Shown: positions 1 through 7,775 of the stretch, one piece after another
Layout of the letters: the number at the start of each line of letters is the position of its first letter
How positions within the stretch are numbered: the stretch's first letter is position 1
Assembly (NCBI RefSeq): GCF_010747475.1
Contig: NZ_VSLZ01000004.1
Span: forward strand, 310,001-374,000
Source of the DNA: Halorussus sp. MSC15.2
GTDB lineage: Archaea; Halobacteriota; Halobacteria; Halobacteriales; Haladaptataceae
Direction: 5' to 3'
DNA length: 64,000 nucleotides
The notes under the pieces: generated by a model
What the model saw: only the letters and a program-made list of their open reading frames with translations
Told to the model about the DNA's origin: nothing
Database searches by the model: none
Program-made: the position numbers and the translations under genes

Positions 1-196
1 CTTCCGGGTCGGTCGGCGGTTCGGCGTGGGGGTTCGCGGCGCGATTCCGGAGGTCGTAGTGGTCTCGGGGCCACGTGCCGAACGAGGGCGTCCACGACTC
101 GACGGGACCGATGCCGACGAGCGTGCTAACACCGCCGAGGGCGGCGACGCCGACGCCGGACGCGAGGAAGTGGCGACGAGAGCAATCGGAGGGCAT
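1..196 (-). CDS. Tat-exported protein, N-terminal part (possible PQQ-repeat beta-propeller)
   Basis: Only the first 65 or so codons are in the window; the gene runs off the left edge. The protein opens with a twin-arginine signal (Ser-Arg-Arg-His-Phe-Leu then a Gly/Ala/Val stretch), so it is probably folded in the cytoplasm and exported by Tat. The segment after the signal, with Trp-Pro-Arg-Asp and Asn-Arg-Ala-Ala-Asn-Pro, resembles the opening of haloarchaeal PQQ-repeat (BamB-like) proteins, but too little is present to be sure. It is preceded by a 66-bp gap from hemG, which reads in the same direction. Confidence 0.6.
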   Translation of the reverse strand, partial: MPSDCSRRHFLASGVGVAALGGVSTLVGIGPVESWTPSFGTWPRDHYDLRNRAANPHAEPPTDPE

Positions 197-262
197 CGTT
201 CGGCGTGAGACGGAACGCCGGGAAAGAATCTTCGGTTCGCCGACAGGAACGGGTGGAAAGTA

Positions 263-1549
263 TTATTGAATCTCGTCCGCCAGCGACTCGGCCTCCCGAA
301 TCCGACTGGGGACGCCCATCCGCGCGGTGTAGTTGGTCGCCAGTCGGACGTTCTCCGGGAGGTCGATACGCTCGACGGCGTCCCACGAGGTGTCGTAGGC
401 CGGGAACCCGCGCCGGAGGACGTTCACGGCCACGACCGCCGCCTCGGCGCCCGTCACCTCCTCGAACTCGGCCGCCGCAATCTCGCCCATTCGCTCCTCG
501 CTCTCGTCCAGAATCCCGGGGTCGTGCATCCCGCCGAGGAAGGCCGTGCAGACCCCTCGGTCGAACATGCTGGCGTTCCACGAGACGCCGAGCGTCCGGA
601 GGCCCTCGTCGAACCCGACCTGATAACCGAGCGCCGGGTCCACGCCCGCCGCGTCGAGGTCCGTCCGGAGGTAGACCATGGCGAGCGGGTTGTAGTTCAG
701 TTCGCGGAGCGCGTCGGCCGAGTCGGGCGCGAGGCCGGCCACGAGGTCGGCGGTGAGGTCCGCGGGCGTCGTCAGGACTACGCGGTCGAACGACTCGGAC
801 CCGTCGGGCGTCTCCAGCGTGACGGTCCCGTCGTCGCCCTCCCGAACCCCCGTCACGGGCGTTTCGAGGCGGACGTTCTCGGCGTGGGCTTCGGCGAGCG
901 CCTCCGGCAGTCGCTGGAGACCGTCGTCGAAGGAGATGGCCGGCGGCGTGTCGCGCCCGCCGGCGGTGCGGTGGATGGCGGCCTTCAGGAGACTCCCGTG
1001 GCGCGCTTCGAGTTTCACGAGGCCCGAGAGCGCGTGGCCGACCGGCATCTCGGCGGGGTCCGACCCGTAGATGCCGCCGAACAGCGGACCGAGCAGGTTC
1101 CGGTAGGTCTCCGCGCCGAACTTCCGGGTGAACATCTCGGCCGCGCTCTCCTCGGGGTCCGCGGGGTCGGTGAAGGGTTCGGCGAGGACCGTCCGCTTGG
1201 TCTCGGCCGACAGCAGGTCGGTCGCGCCGAACTCCTCGACGGAGAAGGGCGCTGGCCGGAGTTCGCCGTCGGCGTAGACGCAGATGGGGAGGTCGGGGTC
1301 CGCGGTGCGGACTTCCGACTCCAGTCCGAGGTCCTGAATCAGCCCGTCGATGCGGTCGGTGCGCCGGACGCGTTGGGGACCCCACTCGAGCAGGTAGCCA
1401 TCGACGCGCTCGCTTCGGACGACGCCGCCGGGGTCGGGCGCGGCCTCGAACAGGGTGAAATCGGCGTCGCGCCGGTCGAGATAGTGGGCCAGCGCGAGAC
1501 CCGTGATGCCCCCGCCGACGATTCCCACCGACTGCTCGTCCGTCCTCAT
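263..1549 (-). CDS. hemG: Protoporphyrinogen/coproporphyrinogen oxidase (HemG/HemY type)
   Basis: A 428-residue FAD-dependent amine-oxidase-fold protein. The N terminus has the dinucleotide-binding loop GIVGGGITGLALAHY followed by the acidic residue that ends the second strand (FEAAPDPGG), and the C terminus has the second FAD contact region (TNYTARMGVPS). Family members oxidise porphyrinogens in late heme synthesis. The ATG overlaps the stop of the upstream ferrochelatase gene by 4 bp (ATGA), which indicates an operon and fixes this start: an in-frame extension further upstream is only the ferrochelatase read in another frame. Whether the substrate is protoporphyrinogen or coproporphyrinogen cannot be read from the sequence. 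Confidence 0.9.
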   Translation of the reverse strand: MRTDEQSVGIVGGGITGLALAHYLDRRDADFTLFEAAPDPGGVVRSERVDGYLLEWGPQRVRRTDRIDGLIQDLGLESEVRTADPDLPICVYADGELRPAPFSVEEFGATDLLSAETKRTVLAEPFTDPADPEESAAEMFTRKFGAETYRNLLGPLFGGIYGSDPAEMPVGHALSGLVKLEARHGSLLKAAIHRTAGGRDTPPAISFDDGLQRLPEALAEAHAENVRLETPVTGVREGDDGTVTLETPDGSESFDRVVLTTPADLTADLVAGLAPDSADALRELNYNPLAMVYLRTDLDAAGVDPALGYQVGFDEGLRTLGVSWNASMFDRGVCTAFLGGMHDPGILDESEERMGEIAAAEFEEVTGAEAAVVAVNVLRRGFPAYDTSWDAVERIDLPENVRLATNYTARMGVPSRIREAESLADEIQ

Positions 1550-2610
1550 ATCCGTTCGACCGGCGCGTTGAGGCACATCGCGTCGGGCGAGTCGGAACAC
1601 TGGCACTGGCGGAACTGGTAGTAGCCAGGGTCGAAGTCGCCGACGAACGGTTCGACCAAGTCGCCGAGGACGTCGCGGAAGCGGTCGTCGTCGTGGGGCA
1701 CCGGGACCCGGTAGAAGTCGAGACCGAGTTCCTCGGCCTCCTCGCGGAGTTCGTCGTCGAGTTCCGAGAGCGTCTCGCTCTGCTCGTGCATGAAGCTTAT
1801 CGGTTCGACGACGATGCGCTCGATGTCGTCGGACTCGCCGATTTCCTCGACTAGCTCCTCCACGTCGGGTTCGGTCCACGGAATGTCGCGGTTCTCGTGG
1901 TTCTGGTAGCCCAGCGAGTAGGATTCGACGCCGAGCTTTCGGCCGACGACCTCGCAGAACTCCTCGACGTAGGTGTCGTACCTGCTCCCCTCGTCGAGGT
2001 AGTGGCGCGGCGTGCCGTGGGCCGAGTAGACGAGTTCGGTGTTCTCGTCGGTCAGGTCCAGTCCGTGGGCCTCGGTGAACCGGCGGACGTTCTCGGCGCG
2101 AATCTCGTTGTAGAGCGGGTGGCGGTGCCACCCCGTGATTTCCGCGACCGGCACGTCCCAGTCTCGTTCTGCGGTCTCCTCTTTGAGTTCTTCGAGCGCG
2201 GCCACGGTCGTCGAGGCACCGCAGAGCGGGTAGACCGGCAGTCCGACCAACTGGTCCACGCCGTCCTCGCGGGCGGCCTCGACCGCGTCGCCGATGAACG
2301 GTTCGGTGAACTGCATGCCGACGTAGGTCTCGACGTCGTAACCGCGGGCGTCGAGTTCGTCGGCCAGCGCGTCGGCCTGCGCCTCGGCCTGCGGGTTCAG
2401 CGGGGAGCCGCCTATCTCCTCGTACTCCTCGATGAGACCGGGCGCGCGGCGCTCTGCGAGCTGTCGGGCGCGCTCGCGGGCCTCCTCCTCGGTGTCGGCC
2501 TCCTCCAGCGACGCGTTGTTCAGGAAGATGCGTTCGAGATACGCGACGACGTTCTCGCGAGTCGGTTCCGACGGCTCACCGAAGTTGAGCAGGACGACTC
2601 CTGTAGACAT
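1546..2610 (-). CDS. hemH: Ferrochelatase
   Basis: A 354-residue ferrochelatase that would insert ferrous iron into a porphyrin. It starts MSTGVVLLNFGEP, the usual first strand of the family, and contains the family segment with the active-site histidine (VYSAHGTPRHYLDEGSRY). It is the first gene of a hemH-hemG operon with a 4-bp overlap. The C-terminal tail carries three cysteines (C336, C338, C346). Some ferrochelatases bind a [2Fe-2S] cluster through C-terminal cysteines, so a cluster here is conceivable but inferred. The divergent gene upstream encodes a DICT-domain sensor. Confidence 0.93.
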   Translation of the reverse strand: MSTGVVLLNFGEPSEPTRENVVAYLERIFLNNASLEEADTEEEARERARQLAERRAPGLIEEYEEIGGSPLNPQAEAQADALADELDARGYDVETYVGMQFTEPFIGDAVEAAREDGVDQLVGLPVYPLCGASTTVAALEELKEETAERDWDVPVAEITGWHRHPLYNEIRAENVRRFTEAHGLDLTDENTELVYSAHGTPRHYLDEGSRYDTYVEEFCEVVGRKLGVESYSLGYQNHENRDIPWTEPDVEELVEEIGESDDIERIVVEPISFMHEQSETLSELDDELREEAEELGLDFYRVPVPHDDDRFRDVLGDLVEPFVGDFDPGYYQFRQCQCSDSPDAMCLNAPVERI

Positions 2611-2724
2611 AGTCGGGCCTTAGGACAGTGTAATGTAATAGCTGTCGCTTGCGGGGCACGTCGCCGCTGCTGCGACGTATCAGTTTTAACACCTCCGAGT
2701 ACAACGGACGACGTAGAACGTCGA

Positions 2725-3435
2725 ATGACGCTTTCGTCCATCATCGCCGACGTGCGGGGGAACGAACGGACGCTCACCGTGTACGACCCGACCGACCCGA
2801 ACGACGTCTCGGAGTTGAGGCGCCACTTCGAGGTTCAGAACGTCGAGGTGAACGAGGCCACGGTCCCCGAGGGACCGGAGAACTTCGTCGTCTTGCAGGA
2901 CGACGGGGAGTTCCTCGCGGCCGCCGACCTCGACACCCTCCGACGCGCCGTCACGTTCGAGAGCGGACTCATCGAGGCGGACGACTTCGGCACGACGCAG
3001 GTTCCCGAGATACTCAAGCACGTGGACGACACTACGTTCACCGCCTACGGGAAGCGCCGGATGATTCTGGCCTCGCGCGAAATCGAGGAACGGGCGTGGC
3101 GAACGGGCGGCGGCGAACTCCACGCCGGGTTCCAGCGCCTGTCGCTGTTCCGCGACCAGTGGGACCTCTACGCTCGCATCGCCGACCGTGGCGTCCACGT
3201 CCACGCCTACGGTCTCCCCGACTGGGAACCGCCGGAGACGGAGTGGCTGACGGTCCACGACGACGACGAGCCAGAAGTCCGGGACTCGTGGTTCGTGGTC
3301 TTCGAGTCTCGGGACCGCGACAACTGTGCGCTGCTCGCAGAGGAACGCGAACCGAACGAGTTCGCCGGGTTCTGGACCTACGACGACGCCGTCGTCGGGG
3401 ACGTGCTGGGCCACTTGCGGTCGGCGTACTCGTAA
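2725..3435 (+). CDS. DICT sensory domain-containing protein
   Basis: A 236-residue soluble protein. The middle and C-terminal parts match the DICT fold (a histidine-kinase-associated sensory domain also found alone in haloarchaea): a strand and helix around KHVDDTTFTAYGKRRMILAS, then ASREIEERAWR, and the late segment SWFVVFESRD followed by NEFAGFWTYDD. No output domain is fused, so it probably works with a partner. I chose the ATG because a longer in-frame reading upstream lies over hemH. It is transcribed divergently from the heme operon across about 115 bp. The ligand is unknown; redox or light roles proposed for DICT proteins are inference. Confidence 0.8.
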   Translation: MTLSSIIADVRGNERTLTVYDPTDPNDVSELRRHFEVQNVEVNEATVPEGPENFVVLQDDGEFLAAADLDTLRRAVTFESGLIEADDFGTTQVPEILKHVDDTTFTAYGKRRMILASREIEERAWRTGGGELHAGFQRLSLFRDQWDLYARIADRGVHVHAYGLPDWEPPETEWLTVHDDDEPEVRDSWFVVFESRDRDNCALLAEEREPNEFAGFWTYDDAVVGDVLGHLRSAYS

Positions 3436-3529
3436 CGCTCGGGAGACCTCCGGAGCGCTACGATTGATACGTCGAGGAAGGTACGGTTTGGGAGCGGGAT
3501 TCAAGGGCCAGCAAGCCGTTTACGTTCCC

Positions 3530-3655
3530 GTGACTACCGAAAATCGAGACGGCGAGGACCGACCCGTCGGCGAGCGCCGGGACGACGCGATAGACCGACT
3601 GTTCGGGTCGCTGCCGACCGTACGGGTGTCTCGGCTACCCGACGACGAGGAGTGA
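3530..3655 (+). CDS. Small hypothetical protein, 41 residues
   Basis: A short frame from a GTG (VTTENRDGEDRPVGERRD) to a TGA. The upstream string GTTTACGTTCCCGTG and the acidic, Arg-rich composition look like a haloarchaeal leaderless small gene. No known domain is recognised. It lies in the same direction as the DICT gene 95 bp upstream. The call rests on composition and frame only. Confidence 0.4.
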   Translation: MTTENRDGEDRPVGERRDDAIDRLFGSLPTVRVSRLPDDEE

Positions 3656-3706
3656 GTCGTAACGGACGGACGACCGGGATACCGCGGCGTCACCGGTTTC
3701 GGTCGC

Positions 3707-5188
3707 TCAGTCGTCCTCGATTCGACGGTCTTCGAGGTCCGACCCCGGACTCGACGACCACACCCGGGGCACGACGGCCCAGAGGAGTTCGGTGACTAGC
3801 CAGAGCACCGCGACGACGCCGAACAGGACCGACGCGAACAGTTCTGGGAAGCCCATCCACGCCGGGGTGATGTACATCAGTCCGTTGAGGTACTTGCCCG
3901 GAATCAGGTTCTTCAGGAGTATCCAGAACTGCTCGTCGAGCGGCGGCGTCCGGGTCTCGACACCGGCCCGCCGGGCGCTCTCCCCGCCCGTACTCTCGTC
4001 GCCCGTATCGAGGCGCTCGGCCTCGTAGGGGAACGCCACGTCCACGCTCCAGACGACCTCGCCCTGTCGGTTCACCTCGAAGACGCGGTTACCGTTCGAG
4101 TCCGTAATCAGGGTGTGGCCGTTCGTCAGGCGGTCGGCGTCGCGGGGCCACTGCATCCGGGCGTCGCGCCACGTCCACGACTTCTGCCACGTTCCGTTCT
4201 CGCGCTGGTACTCGACGACCCGGTTGTTCTCGGAGTCGCCGACGACCACCGCCGGACCGCCCGACGACGCGTTGATGTAGTCGGGGTTGTGCTGCTCGTA
4301 GAGGGTGTCGTAGTCGTCCTCGTTGCCGAGGGTCCAGTTCTCCACGAGACCGCTGGTCCGGTTCACGAAGACCACCCGGTCGTGGTTCCGGAGACTCGCC
4401 ATCACGCGGCCGTCGTCGAGCAGTTCCACGTCGTTGACGTGGGTCCAGTCTTCGGGGTAGGGACCGCCGGTCGCCTCGGACGAGAAGGCCTCGGTGGCGT
4501 TCCACGTCCACCCGATGCGGCCGGTCTCGGCGTTCACGACGAACACCCGGTCGAGGTAGATGTCGGCCACCAGCAGGTGGGTGTCGTTGATGCGGTCCAC
4601 GTCGTGGTACCGGGTCTCGGGTTTCCCGGGCGTCACCTGCGACCAGACCGGGGTGACCTCGCCGGTCGTGAGGTTCACCCGTTCGTACCCGTTTCTGGTG
4701 CAGGCGCCCACGTCGCGGTGGGCGGCGTAGTACTCGTCCCACGTCTCGCGGTCCACGGCGTACTCGGAGACGTTCCAGTCGTCGGGACACTCCGACGCCG
4801 TGAGGTGGTCGGAGTAGCCGTACTCGACGGTCGCTTCCGTGCCGGGGACGGGGTCCACGTCCCAGTAGCGCGTGTGCGAGTCGTCGTAGTGGAGGACGGA
4901 CCCGTTGGGCGCGAACGCCAGCAGTTCGGCCCGCGCTCGCGGTCCCTCGCCGCGGCTACCGAGCCACGAGTTCGAGTCGGTCGCGACCACGGTGATGCCG
5001 TCGCTCTGCGGGGCGACGCGGGCGTCGGCGTCCGTGAGACCGCTTCCGTCGAGGTGGTCCTCGACGGTCCCGTCGGCCGAGGTTATCGCGTACCCGGACC
5101 CGACGGCGAGGGCCGTGACAGCGAGTACCACGGCGAAAACTACGCGGAGGCGGCGTTTTCGAGTCACTACAGGTTTGGCAACGAACAC
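3707..5188 (-). CDS. Arylsulfotransferase-like membrane-anchored beta-propeller protein
   Basis: A 493-residue protein with an N-terminal transmembrane or signal segment (about residues 12-34, LRVVFAVVLAVTALAVGSGY) and a second membrane helix near the C terminus (FGVVAVLWLVTELLWAVV). Between them is an extracellular propeller of the arylsulfotransferase (ASST) family, seen in repeated blades such as HDVDRINDTHLLVADIYLDR, THVNDVELLDDGRVMASLRN and RDADRLTNGHTLITDSNGNR. Many Asn-X-Thr/Ser sequons fit a surface glycoprotein. Haloarchaea carry many such proteins. Bacterial ASST transfers sulfate between phenols, but catalytic activity here is unproven and a structural or sensing role is possible. 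Confidence 0.75.
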   Translation of the reverse strand: MFVAKPVVTRKRRLRVVFAVVLAVTALAVGSGYAITSADGTVEDHLDGSGLTDADARVAPQSDGITVVATDSNSWLGSRGEGPRARAELLAFAPNGSVLHYDDSHTRYWDVDPVPGTEATVEYGYSDHLTASECPDDWNVSEYAVDRETWDEYYAAHRDVGACTRNGYERVNLTTGEVTPVWSQVTPGKPETRYHDVDRINDTHLLVADIYLDRVFVVNAETGRIGWTWNATEAFSSEATGGPYPEDWTHVNDVELLDDGRVMASLRNHDRVVFVNRTSGLVENWTLGNEDDYDTLYEQHNPDYINASSGGPAVVVGDSENNRVVEYQRENGTWQKSWTWRDARMQWPRDADRLTNGHTLITDSNGNRVFEVNRQGEVVWSVDVAFPYEAERLDTGDESTGGESARRAGVETRTPPLDEQFWILLKNLIPGKYLNGLMYITPAWMGFPELFASVLFGVVAVLWLVTELLWAVVPRVWSSSPGSDLEDRRIEDD

Positions 5189-5338
5189 GCATTTAATCTT
5201 TACCGTAGCGACGACCCCGGCGTAGACGCCAGCACACGGTGTCCCCGTGACGAAACGGCCGGAGACGCGGACAATCCGACCGGAAATAATTCGACTATCG
5301 ATAGGTCGGTGCGAACTGCGTTCGGGCGCGAGAGCCGA

Positions 5339-6088
5339 TTACTGGACGTGCGGTTCGAACACGTCTGCCCGCAGGGTCTCGTGGACGTGTTCGAGCAGAT
5401 TCCGCAGGTTCTCGGCGTCCTCGCGGTTGTACTTCACGAGTCGGTCGAGCGCCGCGTCGTCCTCGTCGCGGTCGTAGCGGTGCCAGAGTCTGACCGCCTC
5501 GCGGCCGTCCACGTCGTCGTCGTCGCGGTCGATGCCGACCTCGCGCTCGACGGTTTTGAGACCGCCCGAGAGACCGACCTGCTTGCAGGTGTACATCAAA
5601 TCGAGGTGGGGCGTGGTCACGTCGAGGTCGAAGTTGTCTTCGAGGAAGGGTTGGTCGAACCGCTTGCCGTTGAACGAGACCAGCACGCTCGACTCCGCGA
5701 ACTCCTCGCGGAGCGCTTCCGCAGTGAGGTCTCTCCCCTGCACGTAAGTCCGGGTCTCGCCGCCGCGGTGGAGACTGACCGTCGTCACGTCGTGGCGCGC
5801 GCTGTCGAGGCCGGTGGTCTCGATGTCGAAGAAGCAGGCGTCGTCGGCGAAGTTGCCGTAGGTCCGCCAGAGGCTCCCGCTCGGCAGTCGCTCGCCGAAG
5901 AACGAGGCGTCCCCGGCGTCGAGGCGCTCCCGGGCCGCGTCGATGAACTCCCGGACGTACTCGGTGGTCTTGGGGCCGAGCAGGCCGTCCTCGAAGTCGT
6001 CCCAGTGGGTGACGCCCTGCTGCCAGAGTTTCCGCTCGGTCTTCTCGCCCACCCGGCGTGCGCCGATGAACGAGTTCTGGAGTTTCAT
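5339..6088 (-). CDS. RNase H-fold 3'-5' exonuclease-like protein (YprB/DnaQ type)
   Basis: A 249-residue protein. The N-terminal 70 residues form a helix-hairpin-helix-like region (GARRVGEKTERKLWQQGVTHWDDF). A DEDD-type exonuclease domain follows: motif I is FFDIETTGLD, motif II lies in SFNGKRFDQPFLED, and motif III is at KYNREDAENL with an Asp six residues after the Tyr. This order matches the YprB-like RNase H family found throughout haloarchaea and presumed to trim DNA or RNA. It stands alone with no operon partner. The substrate is unknown. Confidence 0.8.
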   Translation of the reverse strand: MKLQNSFIGARRVGEKTERKLWQQGVTHWDDFEDGLLGPKTTEYVREFIDAARERLDAGDASFFGERLPSGSLWRTYGNFADDACFFDIETTGLDSARHDVTTVSLHRGGETRTYVQGRDLTAEALREEFAESSVLVSFNGKRFDQPFLEDNFDLDVTTPHLDLMYTCKQVGLSGGLKTVEREVGIDRDDDDVDGREAVRLWHRYDRDEDDAALDRLVKYNREDAENLRNLLEHVHETLRADVFEPHVQ

Positions 6089-6203
6089 TAGTGGGCCGCA
6101 TTCGTGGGAGGGGTCTTAGTCGGGTGGGTTTTCCGCCGACGGACCCCCGACGAATCGACCCGAGAGGAGGTTAGGTGTGACAGTCACCCCCACGATTCGG
6201 CCC

Positions 6204-6353
6204 TCACTCCACGAACTCGATATCGGTGTCGCATATCGGACAGGAGTGGACGCCCCGGCTCTCGTCCAAGTCGGATTTCCGCCCGGTCCACCCGCAGTCG
6301 GAACAGAGAACGGTGTCGCCGCTCACGGGCGTCGGTTGCGAAGGCTGATACAT
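6204..6353 (-). CDS. Small zinc-ribbon protein, 49 residues
   Basis: A short gene with two CxxC pairs, C17/C20 (VLCSDCGWTG) and C38/C41 (HSCPICDTDIEF), spaced as in a single zinc ribbon. It begins MYQPSQPTPVSG and ends EFVE. Haloarchaea encode many such one-domain zinc proteins, usually of unknown function; some take part in regulation or biofilm formation. The four cysteines, the intact frame and a coding-like third-position G+C bias support it as real. Confidence 0.75.
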   Translation of the reverse strand: MYQPSQPTPVSGDTVLCSDCGWTGRKSDLDESRGVHSCPICDTDIEFVE

Positions 6354-6467
6354 AAGAGTGGGGCACAGAAGTCGCGCGAAGCGTCTGGCTACAGATTGTC
6401 GAGAGAGGCGTCCGGCGACTGACCGGCGGGTTATGTCGAGAGTATAATAGGAGGAACCGTCCCGGCT

Positions 6468-6803
6468 TCACTCCAGCAGGTCGCGGTACGCCGGGTGGAC
6501 CCACGCGTACTCGACCGCTGTCAGGCCCTCGCGCACGTTCTCGTTGCGCGCCAGCGTCTCCGCCTCGTGCTGGCGGACGCCCTCGGCGTCGTAGGGAATC
6601 GCCGACGCGAACACGCCCTCGTAGTGGTAGACCACGCGCTCGCCGCCGTCCTCCAGTCCGACCAGCGAGTACGCGCCGTTGGCCCGGCGCAGGACGTTCG
6701 CGGCTTTCACGTACACGTCGGTCCCGCCCTGCTCGCGGGCGATGGCCTCGCAGAGTTCGTCGAACCGTTCCGTCCTCCCACTGGACGCGACCGAACTTGC
6801 CAT
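6468..6803 (-). CDS. Conserved hypothetical haloarchaeal protein, 111 residues
   Basis: A soluble alpha/beta protein starting MASSVASSGRTERFDELCEAI. It has strands around YVKAANVLRRANGAYSLVGLED and RVVYHYEGVFASAIPYD and ends with AWVHPAYRDLLE. No catalytic motif or metal-binding site is evident and I do not recognise a named family. A longer in-frame start exists about 78 bp upstream but would read through a low-G+C stretch with non-coding composition, so the inner ATG is preferred. Confidence 0.6.
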   Translation of the reverse strand: MASSVASSGRTERFDELCEAIAREQGGTDVYVKAANVLRRANGAYSLVGLEDGGERVVYHYEGVFASAIPYDAEGVRQHEAETLARNENVREGLTAVEYAWVHPAYRDLLE

Positions 6804-7136
6804 GTGAGCGTAATGGGCGGATATCACTAAAGGGGTGAGCCAAGCGCGGTGAAACTGAAAGTGGTCGACGGGACCGGACATGTTCGTCCTGCGGGTCCCG
6901 GAACTGGTCAGTATCGTACGAACACGTAGATTGATAACGCTTCAGCGTAACGTAAAAGTGCAGACCTGGCTGCGTGTCAGTGTCTGACGTCCTGGGCTGG
7001 TATCCCACTATCACTACCCCCAAACTGGCTTTGCGCAGTTCGAGTCCTCGAAACTGTTGAGCGATAGCGGAGCGGCCGGACGCCGGATTCTGTCGCTGGC
7101 CGAAGCACACATCCCTCCGGCAGACGTACTGGCCCT
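6804..7136. other. Gene-free stretch with low G+C relative to the window
   Basis: About 330 bp between two divergent genes. It is noticeably richer in A+T than the surrounding genes and lacks the strong third-position G+C bias. A tRNA T-loop-like string (GTTCGAGTCC near 7039) occurs but no cloverleaf can be drawn. A minus-strand frame crosses the region without clear protein features. It may hold the two divergent promoters and possibly remnants of a decayed element. Confidence 0.35.
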
Positions 7137-7745
7137 GTGTTTCCCGACGAGATAGAGACAGCGCGCCTGCGACTCGTCCGTCTCTGCCGCGAGAACGTCT
7201 CGACGGCGGAACTCTACCGGCACATGCGCGCGGATGCGCCCCACATGAGCGAGGTCAGCGAGTACGCGATGTGGGACCCCCACGAGACGCCGAAGGACAC
7301 CGACGACTTCCTCACCGACACCGAGCGACAGTGGGACGACTACGAACAGGCCACCTACGCCATCTTTCTGCGGCCCTCGGAGTCGAGCGACGACGGCGAG
7401 CGCCTCGCGGGCACGACTAATCTCCACTTCGACTGGGAACGTCGCTCGGCGGAGTTGGGTATCTGGCTCCGCAAACCCTTCTGGGGCCGGGGGTACTCCG
7501 GCGAGCGCGCGGCGGCGATGCTGGAACTGGCCTTCGACCGACTCGACCTCGAACTCGTCGGTGCGTCCCATCAGGACGGCAACGCCAACTCCCGGCGTGC
7601 CATCGAGAAGTACGTCGAACGGTTCGGCGGCCAGTACGACGGCGTCCTCCGCAACTTCGTCCCGCAGGGCGACGAAGTTCGGGACCTCCACCGCTACACC
7701 GTCTCGCAGGAGCAGTACCGGGACGCGATGGGGGACGAGACGTGA
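7137..7745 (+). CDS. GNAT-family N-acetyltransferase (RimJ/RimL type)
   Basis: A 202-residue acetyltransferase. It begins with the usual RimJ/RimL opening (IETARLRLVRLCREN). The acetyl-CoA-binding part is the beta-strand/loop ELGIWLRKPFWGRGYSGERAA, where Arg/Gly-x-Gly-Tyr corresponds to motif A, followed by a late strand LELVGASHQDGNANSRRAIEKY typical of this subgroup. Such enzymes acetylate protein N termini, aminoglycosides or small amines; the substrate here is unknown. The start codon is GTG. The gene is convergent with the serine protease gene downstream. Confidence 0.85.
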   Translation: MFPDEIETARLRLVRLCRENVSTAELYRHMRADAPHMSEVSEYAMWDPHETPKDTDDFLTDTERQWDDYEQATYAIFLRPSESSDDGERLAGTTNLHFDWERRSAELGIWLRKPFWGRGYSGERAAAMLELAFDRLDLELVGASHQDGNANSRRAIEKYVERFGGQYDGVLRNFVPQGDEVRDLHRYTVSQEQYRDAMGDET

Positions 7746-7775
7746 ACAGCATCGCGGGTTCGGGGTCCGAGACGT

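Noticed and set aside
4115-6091. 658-codon plus-strand frame antisense to the arylsulfotransferase-like and RNase H genes
   Set aside because: High-G+C DNA gives long antisense frames; the composition mirrors the real genes on the other strand and no motif is present.
7020-7060. tRNA-like T-loop string GTTCGAGTCC
   Set aside because: The flanking bases do not pair into T, anticodon and acceptor stems, so no cloverleaf can be formed.
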